Assembly (NCBI RefSeq): GCF_019219075.1
Contig: NZ_JAHUWJ010000005.1
Span: 310,001-374,000, forward strand
Direction: 5' to 3'
Length of the DNA stretch: 64,000 nucleotides
Source of the DNA: Chitinophaga sp. sic0106
GTDB taxonomy: Bacteria; Bacteroidota; Bacteroidia; Chitinophagales; Chitinophagaceae
The position numbers and the translations under genes are program-made. How positions within the stretch are numbered: the stretch's first letter is position 1; every line of letters starts with the position of its first letter. Shown one piece after another: positions 32,759-42,014 of the stretch. The notes under the pieces were generated by a model that was not told where the DNA came from, did not search any database, and saw only the letters and a list, made by a program, of their open reading frames with translations.

Positions 32759-33205
32759 TTAATTCCAATTGTCAATCTTCACATCATCCGGGTTAGGACT
32801 CCCTTTTCCTGTTTCTAACAGCTCCTTCAGGCTCATCAGGAACAAAGCCCATTTGGTACTGCAATGGTACATGAATTCCACTTCCTCCCGCCAGTTCAGC
32901 TGCTGAAACAATACAATCACATAGTCGCCATCCTGTTTCAGGTTAAATTTAACCGTAGTGCCAATCCATTCTTCAGGACCGCCAACCACTTCCCATTCAA
33001 CCAGCTCAGGGGCCTGTAGCTTTTTTACTTCCATATCGAACCCGCCTGCGCCAAACCGGAACGCAATGATATTGCCTACCTGGTCACCTTCTCCGGTGGT
33101 GTCGTTCGTCCACCAGGCAGCAAGGCCCTCACGGGTGGTCAGTGCGTGGTAAACTGCGTCGATGGAAGTTGTTTTGATTCCTACCCGATGTAATATATTT
33201 GCCAT
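32759..33205 (-). CDS. SRPBCC/AHSA1-family protein
   Basis: A 148-residue START-like ligand-binding fold protein: HRVGIKTTSIDAVYHALTTREGLAAWW opening and GTTVKFNLKQDGDYVIVLFQQLNW. These proteins bind hydrophobic ligands or act as stress-related accessory proteins; the exact role is unknown. It has its own terminator and stands alone. Confidence 0.88.
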   Translation of the reverse strand: MANILHRVGIKTTSIDAVYHALTTREGLAAWWTNDTTGEGDQVGNIIAFRFGAGGFDMEVKKLQAPELVEWEVVGGPEEWIGTTVKFNLKQDGDYVIVLFQQLNWREEVEFMYHCSTKWALFLMSLKELLETGKGSPNPDDVKIDNWN

Positions 33206-33292
33206 GATTAATTATTTCCTCAAAGGTATCTGATTAATACAGCTTTCATCAGGGGGGATATGGACATTATAAATGGTCGATTTGGACAATCC

Positions 33293-33850
33293 TCAGCGGG
33301 CTGATGCCTGAGCTCGGACTTTGCTCAGGTACACAGCTCTGGCGTACCGCGGCCTGTTGTATCTCTGTAAAAAAACAGGATATACATGCAGTATGATATT
33401 CAATATCAGCAGCGATAAGGATTTAACCACACCAAATTTCAATGCCACATAGATATTAAAGCCCAGTACCACAAAAAAGATAATCGTATGGCCTAGTTCA
33501 CTCACCTTGGTTTGATAATACAAGTGCTCCAGCGAGGCTGTATTTTTTCCTAACGGATTTGCTTTCCTGATCACCTTCTCCCAGCCAATAACTACCAGGA
33601 ATTTTCGGAAGATATTCACCCCCAGCCGTTCGTAAATTTTACCACCTCGTTCCCAACTCTTCTGGTCATAGTAGGGCGAATTCAGCGGAACCTTTCCAAT
33701 TGCATCTGTCAGCAAAAATGTAGACAACATCAGCAGGAAATTCAAAGACCAGGCGAAGGCAAAGCGGTCCATTTTAATGTAATACATCAGGGCAGCAGTT
33801 GCAACAATAGTAGCTACTACAATTAAAATGATGGTGAGTTTTTTTCTCAT
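33293..33850 (-). CDS. small membrane protein, possibly CrtO-like acyltransferase
   Basis: A 185-residue protein with about four membrane segments (LTIILIVVATIVATAALMYY, FAWSLNFLLMLSTFLL, LGHTIIFFVVLGFNIYVAL, SLLILNIILHVYPVF). KSWERGGKIYERLGVNIFRK and the glutamate/histidine-containing second half resemble glycosyl-4,4'-diaponeurosporenoate acyltransferase (CrtO) family proteins of similar size. The match is from memory and partial. No carotenoid genes lie nearby. It is divergent from the di-haem peroxidase gene. Confidence 0.5.
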   Translation of the reverse strand: MRKKLTIILIVVATIVATAALMYYIKMDRFAFAWSLNFLLMLSTFLLTDAIGKVPLNSPYYDQKSWERGGKIYERLGVNIFRKFLVVIGWEKVIRKANPLGKNTASLEHLYYQTKVSELGHTIIFFVVLGFNIYVALKFGVVKSLSLLILNIILHVYPVFLQRYNRPRYARAVYLSKVRAQASAR

Positions 33851-33973
33851 TGATTATATGGGTTTGGGATACTATGCTATCGTACAGTTCCCAAATATAA
33901 GCAAACATAAGATCAGGCCCATGAATTCTTCGTCGTGCATAACTATTTGTTTTTTATTTTTACTTTTAGGGAG

Positions 33974-35047
33974 ATGAAAATACGCGGATGGACCATAGCA
34001 GCTGCAATTATCACCATAGCTTTGCTTGGCAGCAACACGGCAATAAAACAGACCCCGTATGTGCTGGCATACCCTGCCAGCTTCGGTAACCGCATCAACA
34101 TCCCGGAGGATAATCCACTTACGAAAGAAGGCGTAGCCCTCGGGCGTTCCCTCTTTTATGAAACTAAACTCTCGGCCGGCAATAAAATATCCTGCAGTTC
34201 CTGCCACCTGCAGCAGCTGGCCTTTACAGATGGTAAACCACGCAGCACCGGCGTTGATGGGGTAGCAGGGGAGCGTAATAGTATGTCGCTCGCCAACCTG
34301 CTATGGGTAAGGAATTTTTTCTGGGATGGGCGGATGCCCTCCCTGGAGGACCAGGCGATTTTTCCCCTCACCGCATCGCATGAGATGGCTCAGTCGATGG
34401 AGGTATCGGCAGCTAAGCTAAAAGCTACCACCCAATACCCGGCCATGTTTCAGGCGGCATTCGGGTCTCCCGAAATAGATGAAAAGACTATTACCAAAGC
34501 ACTGGCGCAGTTTGAGCGGACACTCATTTCCGCTGATTCCCGCTATGATCAATATATCAACGGTACTTACACACCAGATAGTGCGGAAAGGCACGGACTT
34601 AAATTATTTATGACAGCACCGGTGCCGGAAAGAAATATCCGTGGCGCCAACTGCGCCCACTGCCACGGTGGACCTAAATTCTTCCTGGAGCTGTTTCACA
34701 ACAACGGACTGGATAGTATACCTGTGGATGCAGGGAGGGAAAAACATACCGGCATGCTGGCCGACAAAGGCCGGTTCCGTGTACCCACGCTCCGGAATAT
34801 TGCAGTAACGGCACCCTATATGCACGATGGCCGCTTTAATACGCTGGAAGAAGTACTGGACCACTACAGTGAACATATCCAGGAGAGCGCCACGCTGAGC
34901 CCCGTACTGCGACAAACATCCAATACATCCGGGAGCCATTCGCTGCGACTCACGGCTACTGAAAAAAAGGATATCATTGCTTTTTTGCACCTGCTGACGG
35001 ACAGTAGTTTCCTGACCAATCCTGCATTTTCCAATCCAAATAATTAA
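33974..35047 (+). CDS. di-haem cytochrome c peroxidase (MauG/CcpA type)
   Basis: A 357-residue exported protein. After a signal-like N-terminus (RGWTIAAAIITIALLGSN) come two haem-attachment motifs: CSSCH around residue 75 and CAHCH around residue 228. The family segments NLLWVRNFFWDGRMPSLEDQ, RFRVPTLRNIAVTAPYMHDGRF and LDHYSEHI are clear. It reduces hydrogen peroxide or carries out MauG-like oxidations in the periplasm. ATG 33974 follows AGGGAG and is preferred to 33935. The small molybdopterin-fold gene starts 9 bp later. Confidence 0.93.
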   Translation: MKIRGWTIAAAIITIALLGSNTAIKQTPYVLAYPASFGNRINIPEDNPLTKEGVALGRSLFYETKLSAGNKISCSSCHLQQLAFTDGKPRSTGVDGVAGERNSMSLANLLWVRNFFWDGRMPSLEDQAIFPLTASHEMAQSMEVSAAKLKATTQYPAMFQAAFGSPEIDEKTITKALAQFERTLISADSRYDQYINGTYTPDSAERHGLKLFMTAPVPERNIRGANCAHCHGGPKFFLELFHNNGLDSIPVDAGREKHTGMLADKGRFRVPTLRNIAVTAPYMHDGRFNTLEEVLDHYSEHIQESATLSPVLRQTSNTSGSHSLRLTATEKKDIIAFLHLLTDSSFLTNPAFSNPNN

Positions 35048-35056
35048 ACATTGTAT

Positions 35057-35545
35057 ATGCGATATTCATTCATCTCCGGCTTGCTGATTACATTGGTTAC
35101 TACTGCCACCGCAGTAGCGCAAACCGCTACTATTACAGTAGATGGAGAAGTTACAACACCGCTGAAGTTAAGCACAGCCGACATCAGCAACATGAAAAAA
35201 ACAACGCTGCAGGCTACCGACCGGGATGGTAAAGCACATGCATATTCCGGTGTACCGGTAACGGATATACTTAGGTTGGCGGGCGTAACACTAGGGCCAC
35301 GGCTGCGAGGGGAGAACATGGCTAAATACCTGCTGGTGAAGTCCGGCGATGGATACGAAGTACTGTTTTCGCTGGCGGAGCTGGACTCCAGCTTCACGGA
35401 TCGTGTAGTAATATTAGCTGACCAGGTAGATGGAAAGCCGCTGCCGGAAGGGAAAGGACCGTTTCGTTTGGTAGTGCCGGGAGAGAAAAAGCCGGCCCGA
35501 TGGATATGGGAAGTAACGGGGATGACGGTGCGGTTTGCAAAATGA
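35057..35545 (+). CDS. small exported oxidoreductase molybdopterin-fold protein without cysteine
   Basis: A 162-residue exported protein (signal peptide ISGLLITLVTTATAVAQ). The mature part resembles the sulfite-oxidase-like molybdopterin-binding domain: VDGEVTTPLKLSTADISNM, YSGVPVTDILRLAGV, DGYEVLFSLAELD, and PFRLVVPGEKKPARW. The chain contains no cysteine, so the usual molybdenum ligand is missing and it is probably not a redox enzyme on its own. It starts at ATG 35057, 9 bp after the di-haem peroxidase, suggesting a shared role such as a binding or maturation partner. Confidence 0.8.
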   Translation: MRYSFISGLLITLVTTATAVAQTATITVDGEVTTPLKLSTADISNMKKTTLQATDRDGKAHAYSGVPVTDILRLAGVTLGPRLRGENMAKYLLVKSGDGYEVLFSLAELDSSFTDRVVILADQVDGKPLPEGKGPFRLVVPGEKKPARWIWEVTGMTVRFAK

Positions 35546-35559
35546 TGGTTGGAATTTAT

Positions 35560-35597
35560 GGATAGCTTGGTTTGTATCCTTAACGAACAAGCTATCC
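35560..35597. terminator. hairpin between convergent genes
   Basis: GGATAGCTTG (35560-35569) pairs with CAAGCTATCC (35588-35597). It overlaps the last codons of the minus-strand GNAT gene and follows the plus-strand molybdopterin-fold gene. No strong T-tract is present, so terminator function is uncertain. Confidence 0.5.
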
Positions 35598-36041
35598 GAC
35601 ACCCGTTGTCCATGCTTCATATGTCATCGCAAACTTCACTTCTCCATTGGCATAATTTCCAACCTGCGTCCATCCCTGCATGGTATAAAATCGCTCTGCA
35701 CGGGTATTGGGAGCTGTACCTAAGTACACCGTATCCTGTGTTTGTTCAAAATACCAATCCACCATCAGCTGATGCAATTTTTTCCCTATGCCTTGTGCCG
35801 CAAAATCGGGGGCTACAAATAAAGCCCATATACTGTTTTCCTGCAAATCCACAATGGAGAAACCCACCAGGTGGCCATTTGCCTCGCACACCCATCCTCT
35901 TCCTTTTTCGGTAATGTAATATGCCACGTCGTTGTCGGTAACGAGTGCAGGATTGCTCAGGGTGTTTTCTTTCACCAGATGGCGTACCACCTGTATTTGC
36001 GGAATGTCTGACAGTAGAGCGGTTCTGAATTTTATGGGCAT
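35592..36041 (-). CDS. GNAT-family N-acetyltransferase
   Basis: A 149-residue acetyl-CoA-dependent transferase. The family core is visible: IRTALLSDIPQIQVVR-like start, VGFSIVDLQENSIWALFVAP, the acetyl-CoA loop AQGIGKKLHQLM, and YLGTAPNTRAERFYTMQGWTQVG cut at its signature N-T-R-A-E-R-F-Y. The substrate is unknown. It starts 11 bp after the cupin gene on the same strand, so the two are likely cotranscribed. Confidence 0.9.
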   Translation of the reverse strand: MPIKFRTALLSDIPQIQVVRHLVKENTLSNPALVTDNDVAYYITEKGRGWVCEANGHLVGFSIVDLQENSIWALFVAPDFAAQGIGKKLHQLMVDWYFEQTQDTVYLGTAPNTRAERFYTMQGWTQVGNYANGEVKFAMTYEAWTTGVG

Positions 36042-36052
36042 TTCAGTCTGTT

Positions 36053-36475
36053 TTACAGAGATGCAGGACCATCTGCCGGTGAGCTGTTGTATTGCTGGTC
36101 AGTCACGTGTTCCAGCCAATCCACCACTTTGCCGTTCAGGTTTTCCTGTGTAGCAATATGCGTCATGCCTGTAGTGGCAGTGGCGCCATGCCAGTGCTTT
36201 TCATTAGGTTCAAACCAAACAACATCGCCGGGGCGAATGGTTTCCACCGGTCCGCCTTCGCGCTGTACCCATCCACAGCCAGCTGTAACAATCAGCGTTT
36301 GGCCAAGCGGATGCGTGTGCCAGGCAGTTCTTGCGCCCGGTTCAAAGGTAACACTGGCTGCTGCTGCCCTTCGGGCATCGTTGGGATCAAACAGGGGATC
36401 TATTCTCACTGCCCCTGTAAACCAATCTTCCGGTCCTTTGGCGGAGGGCCTGGACCCTGTTCTTGTTATGTCCAT
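36053..36475 (-). CDS. cupin-domain protein
   Basis: A 140-residue single-domain cupin. Motif 1 is [21 protein letters not shown] with the HxH metal ligands and motif 2 is [19 protein letters not shown]. The sequence resembles small quercetinase/mandelonitrile-lyase-like cupins often annotated near carboxymuconolactone decarboxylases. Substrate unknown. The GNAT gene follows after 11 bp. Confidence 0.9.
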   Translation of the reverse strand: MDITRTGSRPSAKGPEDWFTGAVRIDPLFDPNDARRAAAASVTFEPGARTAWHTHPLGQTLIVTAGCGWVQREGGPVETIRPGDVVWFEPNEKHWHGATATTGMTHIATQENLNGKVVDWLEHVTDQQYNSSPADGPASL

Positions 36476-36547
36476 ATGTTGTTTTTTTTCCTACTTATTA
36501 CAGAAAGGTGATGGTTGCATCCAGCTCCTTAAAGTTAAGCATTTCAC

Positions 36548-37573
36548 TTACAGCTTCGGCATCTTGTTCACCATTTTGTCCACCCCGGACTTCAGCAGGC
36601 GTGGCGCCTTAAAGCGATATCCCAGCACTACCTGAAACATCACCCGGTCATCTTCTGTGATTACGTTGGAGCGCTGTTGCCGGAAGGCGGACTCAATAAT
36701 GCGGGTATACGCGCCTGCAAAGAGTCGCGGCCCGTTATAGCCTACACTCACCAGCCCATCCAGCCGGAAGATGAAATTTTCCTGGCTACCTGTGGTGGTA
36801 GCTCCGCCCGCATGCCGGTTGGTGATCCGGCTGAAAATATATCCCGCACCCGGCGCCAGGCCGGCAGCGGCATAAAATCTCTCCCTGAAAATAAAATTAT
36901 AGTAGTACCCCGCTCCAAGGAGGATTTCAAAGTTTTTACCTTTTTGCGTGTAGCCATTACTGGTAGGGGTGGATCTGTCGTCATTAATATAATACCGGTA
37001 CAGCAACCTGGGAACGAAACTGCCCGCACTTTTTAACTGTCGCTCCGATTGCGTGAGAATAGCATTGGCAGAAAAATCAGGATTGAAGTTATAAGCAGTC
37101 ATTCCCTCAAATTGAGTAAACACCAGGTCCGGAAACTGGATGTATGGCTGCCCCGGCGTCCAGTCAGGGCGATAGTCAGCTGTGTTCTCCAGGTAAAAAC
37201 CCCGCACACGACTATACGAAAGCTCCTGCATCCAGTGACGCAGATTGATGCCGGCAGAAAAACTGCCGCCTTTGGTTCTGCCCTTTTCTGCATCGTCATT
37301 GTTGCCCGGAATAAAACGGGGGATAAAGGAATAGGACGCAGATATAAACCGGTAACTGACACCGAGTCGAGTTACACTGGCTGCATTGGGACTAAGCCTG
37401 ATTTCGGAAGCAGGGGTGATGACTGCCAGCTTTTCAACATCCGTACTCTGCGTTAGTTTTACCGTCAGCCACTCATCCATTTTGGCAATGTTGCCAACAC
37501 TGTCTTTTACGTGCTGTGACCTGGCTATAACGCCACATAAGGTAAACAACAGTGCCAGGGTATATTTCAGCAT
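36548..37573 (-). CDS. DUF4421 outer-membrane beta-barrel protein
   Basis: A 341-residue exported protein (signal peptide MLKYTLALLFTLCGVIARSQ). The sequence alternates aromatic and polar strands, as in an outer-membrane barrel, and matches DUF4421: LTVKLTQSTDVEKLAVIT, LGVSYRFISASYSFIP, TEGMTAYNFN-like segment, FVPRLLYRYYIND and a C-terminal GYRFKAP. Function unknown. It may be cotranscribed with the cupin gene 72 bp downstream, but the gap leaves this open. Confidence 0.8.
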   Translation of the reverse strand: MLKYTLALLFTLCGVIARSQHVKDSVGNIAKMDEWLTVKLTQSTDVEKLAVITPASEIRLSPNAASVTRLGVSYRFISASYSFIPRFIPGNNDDAEKGRTKGGSFSAGINLRHWMQELSYSRVRGFYLENTADYRPDWTPGQPYIQFPDLVFTQFEGMTAYNFNPDFSANAILTQSERQLKSAGSFVPRLLYRYYINDDRSTPTSNGYTQKGKNFEILLGAGYYYNFIFRERFYAAAGLAPGAGYIFSRITNRHAGGATTTGSQENFIFRLDGLVSVGYNGPRLFAGAYTRIIESAFRQQRSNVITEDDRVMFQVVLGYRFKAPRLLKSGVDKMVNKMPKL

Positions 37574-37814
37574 ATTATTTTACATGTGGCGCGGGTGATT
37601 TTTTTAGGAAGATGAAAATGCCACTGGTTGAAGGTAGGAATTCTTTAGGAGGAGGTGCTTTCAAATTTTTGAAAATATTCTAAATAATTATACTTAATTT
37701 AAGCTCATCAAATCCATGAAGAACCATCTGCCGGACATCCCACTTGTCTGTTTCTGAGTGTTAGCCGTCATCTCCACGGTTGTTTTTGTATTTATTCATT
37801 TTTAATTCCACAAC

Positions 37815-39488
37815 ATGATACGCAAGCTTCAACTGCTATTCGTAACCCTTTTGTTAATTCTTTCCGGCTGTAGCAAAAACGAGCGTACTAGCCTGCAGTC
37901 ACTCTCCGGCAACCAAAAAAGCGCAGTAGCTGCGCTGGGATCACCTGTTGGTGATGTAGTAGGTAAAATTACGGTAGGCTACCAGGGCTGGTTTGCCGCC
38001 AATGGCGACGGTTCCCCTATTAACGCATGGTGGCACTGGACGCAAAACTGGGGCGCTTCCCCTTCGGCCACCAACAATGGTATTAAGTCGTGGCCGGATG
38101 TGCGCGATTATACCAGTACTTTCGCCACCGCATGGCCTAACCTCAACAATGGGTCGGCCGCAAGATTATTCTCTTCCTTCACTGATCAAACGGTGAATAC
38201 CCAATTCAGCTGGATGCAGCAAAACGGGATCGACTGCGCCGCGTTACAGCGCTTTAATCCTACCGGCGGCGAAGGCCCCGTGCGGGATGCGATTACCGCT
38301 AAAGTGCGCACTGCCGCCGAAACCTACGGTCGTAAATTCTATATTATGTATGATGTGAGCGGGTGGACAAACATGCAGTCAGAAATAAAAACCGACTGGA
38401 CGAATAAGATGTCGGCCTACACCGCGTCTTCCGCGTACGCCAAACAAAACGGCAAGCCGGTGGTATGTATCTGGGGTTTTGGTTTCAACGACAACAACCA
38501 CCCATGGTCCGCCGCCGTATGCCTGGATGTGATCAACTGGTTTAAAAACCAGGGCTGCTATGTGATCGGTGGTGTGCCTACGCATTGGAGGGAGCAGGTG
38601 AGCGACTCCAGACCCGCTTTCCTGGCTACTTATAGCGCGTTTAATATGTTGTCGCCCTGGATGGTGGGCCGCATCGGCAACATCGGCGACGTAGATAATT
38701 TCTATACGAATGTACAAACACCGGATCAGGCTTATTGTAATGCTAATGGTATCGATTACCAGCCCTGTGTGTTGCCGGGCGACTTACAGGAACACCAGCG
38801 CGTGCATGGTGATTTCATGTGGCGCCAGTTCTATAATATGGTACGCTTAGGTGCCCAGGGTATCTACATTTCCATGTTCGATGAATACAATGAAGGCAAC
38901 CAAATCGCCAAGACGGCGGAAAATGCCTCCTTCATTCCGGCTGGTTCCAACTTTGTTACGCTGGATGAAGACGGCGTTGCCTGCTCGTCTGATTACTACC
39001 TGCGCCTCACCGGCGATGGCGGTAAGATGCTGAAAGGCCTGATACCGTTAACGGCTACACGTCCTACGCAACCTATCGTTGGTGGCGGTAATCCCATTAC
39101 GCCACCTTATGGCAGCGTGATCACGCTCAAAAGCTCCAATAACCTGTATGTATGCAGCGAAAACGGTACCCAGGCGATGAATGCCAATCGCCCTGCTGCA
39201 CAGGGCTGGGAGCAGTTCACCGTGATCAATCCTGGCACAGGTACCAATAAGGTTGTTTTGCAAAATAGTGGATTCTATGTATGTTCTGAAAACGGTACAC
39301 AAGCCATGAACTGCAACAGAACGGCGGTTGGTCCGTGGGAGCAGTTCGACTGGATCGATAACGGGGATGGTACCATTTCTCTCCGTGGCAGCAACGGTGC
39401 CTATGTGAGCAGTGAAGGTGGTACCCAGGCAATGACCTGCACGCGTACTACTAAGGGCGCCACCGAAAAATTCAAGGTTAACCAATAA
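37815..39488 (+). CDS. GH71/99-like lipoprotein with fascin-like C-terminal repeats
   Basis: A 557-residue surface or periplasmic lipoprotein (lipobox LILSGC). Residues about 45-415 form a TIM-barrel-like domain of the GH71/GH99-like group: VGYQGWF, YGRKFYIMYDVSGW, KPVVCIWGFGFND, and a possible catalytic MFDEYNEGNQ. After a proline-rich linker, about residues 435-557 hold three ~44-residue repeats with YVCSENGTQAMN (first two) and YVSSEGGTQAMT (third), each followed by a W- or T-containing EQF/EKF segment. This is a fascin-like beta-trefoil, probably carbohydrate-binding. GH99-like enzymes act on alpha-mannans, but the substrate here is not known. Confidence 0.85.
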   Translation: MIRKLQLLFVTLLLILSGCSKNERTSLQSLSGNQKSAVAALGSPVGDVVGKITVGYQGWFAANGDGSPINAWWHWTQNWGASPSATNNGIKSWPDVRDYTSTFATAWPNLNNGSAARLFSSFTDQTVNTQFSWMQQNGIDCAALQRFNPTGGEGPVRDAITAKVRTAAETYGRKFYIMYDVSGWTNMQSEIKTDWTNKMSAYTASSAYAKQNGKPVVCIWGFGFNDNNHPWSAAVCLDVINWFKNQGCYVIGGVPTHWREQVSDSRPAFLATYSAFNMLSPWMVGRIGNIGDVDNFYTNVQTPDQAYCNANGIDYQPCVLPGDLQEHQRVHGDFMWRQFYNMVRLGAQGIYISMFDEYNEGNQIAKTAENASFIPAGSNFVTLDEDGVACSSDYYLRLTGDGGKMLKGLIPLTATRPTQPIVGGGNPITPPYGSVITLKSSNNLYVCSENGTQAMNANRPAAQGWEQFTVINPGTGTNKVVLQNSGFYVCSENGTQAMNCNRTAVGPWEQFDWIDNGDGTISLRGSNGAYVSSEGGTQAMTCTRTTKGATEKFKVNQ

Positions 39489-39512
39489 ATCCTCCGCTGG
39501 AGGTGACAAGGA

Positions 39513-39545
39513 AACAGCGGGGCCAGGTGGCCTCGCTGTTTTTTT
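39513..39545 (+). terminator. rho-independent terminator after the GH71/99-like gene
   Basis: AACAGCGGGGCC (39513-39524) pairs with GGCCTCGCTGTT (39529-39540) with one mismatch, followed by a run of seven T residues (39539-39545). Confidence 0.85.
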
Positions 39546-39563
39546 ATGTCTTATCTTCATGGT

Positions 39564-40757
39564 ATGAGTTCAGTACGCTACGGTATCGATGTTTTATTGT
39601 CCACTCCGCCGGAATGGAAATCAGCCAGGATTGGCCTGGTAACTAACCATGCCGCCTGTACGTCCGATTTTTTGCCTGTACGGAAAGCTTTGCTGGATAA
39701 AGGTTTTAAGGTTACGAAGTTGTTTTCTCCGGAGCATGGGCTGGATACGATTGGTGTGGATGGTGCGGAAATGCATGACGGAATAGATGTATTAACAGGG
39801 CTGCCGGTAACGAGTTTGTACGGTGGCAAGCTGGCCCCGAACGCGCAGGATCTGGCAGATATCGATATCGTACTGTTTGATATTCCGGATATTGGTTGCA
39901 GGTTTTATACCTATTTGTGGACCATGACTCACGTAATGGAGGCCTGTGCGCAGCATGGTAAACGGTTGGTGATTGCGGACCGGCCCAATCCCTTGTCCGG
40001 TGCCATGGTGTTGGCAGAAGGGCCCGGGCTGGAGGAGCGTTACAATAGTAGTTTTATAGGGAGATGGAATATTCCCGTGAGGCATAGCTGCACGTTAGGG
40101 GAGCTGGCTGATTATTTTAAGTCTGCCGGCAGTAGCAGCATATTACGGGAACGGATAAACGATTTTGATTTGACCATTATTCCCTGTGAAAACTGGCAAC
40201 GTTCCTGGTTTTATCCGGATTGGAGTACATCGTTTGTACCCACTTCGCCTGCTATTCCTGGTTTTGAATCGGCGCTGTTATATCCGGGGCTTGGCCTGCT
40301 GGAAGCCACCAACATCAGCGAGGGGAGAGGCACGGCCACACCGTTTAGGGTGGCAGGTGCACCCTGGATGGATCATATACGCGTGGCCGTTATGCTCAAT
40401 GAGCTACGTGCTGGCGTAACGGCCCGTCCGGTAAATTTCAAACCAACGGAAGGGAAGTATGCGCATCAAAAGTGTAATGGCGTTATGTTTCATGTAACGG
40501 ACATACGGGAATTCAAACCTGTTACCTACGGTTGGCACCTGATCCGGGTGGTGAAGCAGCTGCACCCGGGATGGTTTGAATGGGCGCCATATCCCACCTT
40601 TGTGAATCCAAACGGGGTACGGCACCTGGACTTACTATCAGGTTTGAAAGATGCAGAAACGCTGCTGAGTGAAACCGAAGCGTCAGGCGTCCACCGTTAT
40701 ACTGATGCGGGTAACTGGGAGGAACGGGTGAGTGCTTATTTATTGTATAATTTGTGA
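39564..40757 (+). CDS. DUF1343 / NamZ-like exo-N-acetylmuramidase family protein
   Basis: A 397-residue protein of DUF1343 (GH171, NamZ family). It has VRYGIDVLL, RIGLVTNHAA, LFSPEHGLDTIGVDG, LYGGKLAPNAQDLADIDIVLFDIPDIGCRFYTY (split motifs), LVIADRPNPLSG and ATNISEGRGTATPF. Characterised NamZ enzymes release terminal N-acetylmuramic acid from peptidoglycan fragments. There is no signal peptide, so action in the cytoplasm on imported muropeptides is likely. ATG 39564 is used because 39546 lies directly against the T-run of the preceding terminator; 39546 cannot be excluded. Confidence 0.88.
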   Translation: MSSVRYGIDVLLSTPPEWKSARIGLVTNHAACTSDFLPVRKALLDKGFKVTKLFSPEHGLDTIGVDGAEMHDGIDVLTGLPVTSLYGGKLAPNAQDLADIDIVLFDIPDIGCRFYTYLWTMTHVMEACAQHGKRLVIADRPNPLSGAMVLAEGPGLEERYNSSFIGRWNIPVRHSCTLGELADYFKSAGSSSILRERINDFDLTIIPCENWQRSWFYPDWSTSFVPTSPAIPGFESALLYPGLGLLEATNISEGRGTATPFRVAGAPWMDHIRVAVMLNELRAGVTARPVNFKPTEGKYAHQKCNGVMFHVTDIREFKPVTYGWHLIRVVKQLHPGWFEWAPYPTFVNPNGVRHLDLLSGLKDAETLLSETEASGVHRYTDAGNWEERVSAYLLYNL

Positions 40758-40766
40758 TACAACTAC

Positions 40767-41441
40767 TTACCAGAATTTCCACCAGGGATTAGAAACAAAC
40801 ATTGGCTTCGCCACAACTCTAATGCGTTGTTTTTGTGGAATGAAATAGCTGAATCCCTTCATTGTTGCACCAAAAAAGACTTCTTCTTCCAATCTGTCCA
40901 GTGGAGCGCCAAAGTAGCGGCTGGCTACATCGAATACCAGGTTTTCGCCTACCTGGTCTTCCATATATGTTTCGCCGTCTATTATATATAAACGATTGCC
41001 ATCTTCATCAATAGATGATTTTTCTAGCAATGGAAGTTCCTCTTGAAGGGCAGTTCCAAAGTCCAAAGTGGTTCCAGTATCTGCTGATCCGGCTCTGGCC
41101 CGTACTTTTATGCCGTTTTGGATGATGGAGTATCCCCAGAAATTTACGGTACTATGTAGCACCAGCGTACAGATTTCTGCGTTGGGAAACTCCTGTATCA
41201 ATATTGCTTCCATAGGGGATATCTCGCTGGTAAGATTGATTTCGGGCAGATAAAAATCCGTTATCACCAGGCAATTTTGTACATGGCCAATGTAGATTTT
41301 TCCTTGATCAGGATAGATGGCGCGGTTCATTGAATCTTCGGCCGCAGGCTGCAAGTCAGGTAGATTCAGCTGTCCCAGGAGGTGATCGAACTCAATGTTT
41401 GACGAAGGAGAGATAATGATGGTAAATACTTTCCAGCCCAT
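40767..41441 (-). CDS. hypothetical protein paired with an M50-like protease
   Basis: A 224-residue soluble protein I do not recognise. It begins GWKVFTIIISPSSNIEFDHLLG and ends with aromatic PWWKFW. Acidic residues are frequent and there is no signal peptide or membrane segment. It lies 12 bp after the M50-like membrane protease gene on the same strand, so the two probably form a pair, for example a protease with a substrate or adaptor. It ends 9 bp before the convergent DUF1343 gene. Confidence 0.6.
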   Translation of the reverse strand: MGWKVFTIIISPSSNIEFDHLLGQLNLPDLQPAAEDSMNRAIYPDQGKIYIGHVQNCLVITDFYLPEINLTSEISPMEAILIQEFPNAEICTLVLHSTVNFWGYSIIQNGIKVRARAGSADTGTTLDFGTALQEELPLLEKSSIDEDGNRLYIIDGETYMEDQVGENLVFDVASRYFGAPLDRLEEEVFFGATMKGFSYFIPQKQRIRVVAKPMFVSNPWWKFW

Positions 41442-41453
41442 TTGTGATTCCTT

Positions 41454-42014
41454 TTAAATTCTTCTTAAATTATTTTTCTTCTTTTTACCTTTCATTAACG
41501 CGTTTTCTTCCCGCCAGTCACGAATCAACTCCAGTAATATTTTACCATCGCTTTTTATAACTGAGTAATCAGAAGAGGCAATCGTTCTTGGTATAAGATT
41601 GTTAAAGAGATCAAAGGTGGAACTGATTAGAAACATACCAAAGATATATCTAAAGAATCCATGCATGTCAAACAAACATACCAATGTTAGTCCAACAGCG
41701 GCTACTATTAAGGAAAATACAGGCCCAGCCAAAACCTGGATGATAGTTTGCTGCAGTGTCATGTAGTCCGCTTCACACACACATAGCCCTTTGTTCCAGG
41801 TAAGTGGATTACGTTTAATATATATTTCCAATAGGCCGTGGCTGAGTCTTATGCACCGCCGTTCATCGCCATAGGAGCCAACAAAAATGGTCACTGGCAT
41901 CTGAGTGTATTTCATAGCCGGCAAGGCATGGCCTAACTCATGAAAGAAAATGCAAAAAAACCTTACAATGCCGAAGGTGGCAATAAGAGTGAGGATGATA
42001 AATAGGTCTGTCAA
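41454..42014 (-). CDS. M50-like site-2-protease-family membrane protein
   Basis: A roughly 186-residue intramembrane metalloprotease-like protein. The zinc motif HELGH (residues 25-29) lies in the first hydrophobic segment. A central AGPVFSLIVAAVGLTLVCLF segment follows, and DLFNNLIPR (Asp135) supplies the expected third ligand region. The start is uncertain: the first usable codon in frame is TTG at 42014 and no ATG lies between it and the upstream stop. It precedes the hypothetical gene at 40767-41441 by 12 bp. Catalytic activity is inferred from the three motifs. Confidence 0.75.
   Translation of the reverse strand: MTDLFIILTLIATFGIVRFFCIFFHELGHALPAMKYTQMPVTIFVGSYGDERRCIRLSHGLLEIYIKRNPLTWNKGLCVCEADYMTLQQTIIQVLAGPVFSLIVAAVGLTLVCLFDMHGFFRYIFGMFLISSTFDLFNNLIPRTIASSDYSVIKSDGKILLELIRDWREENALMKGKKKKNNLRRI

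Noticed and set aside
36087..36635. Plus-strand frame of 182 codons opposite the cupin gene
   Set aside because: Antisense to a clear cupin; it also crosses the boundary into a second gene.
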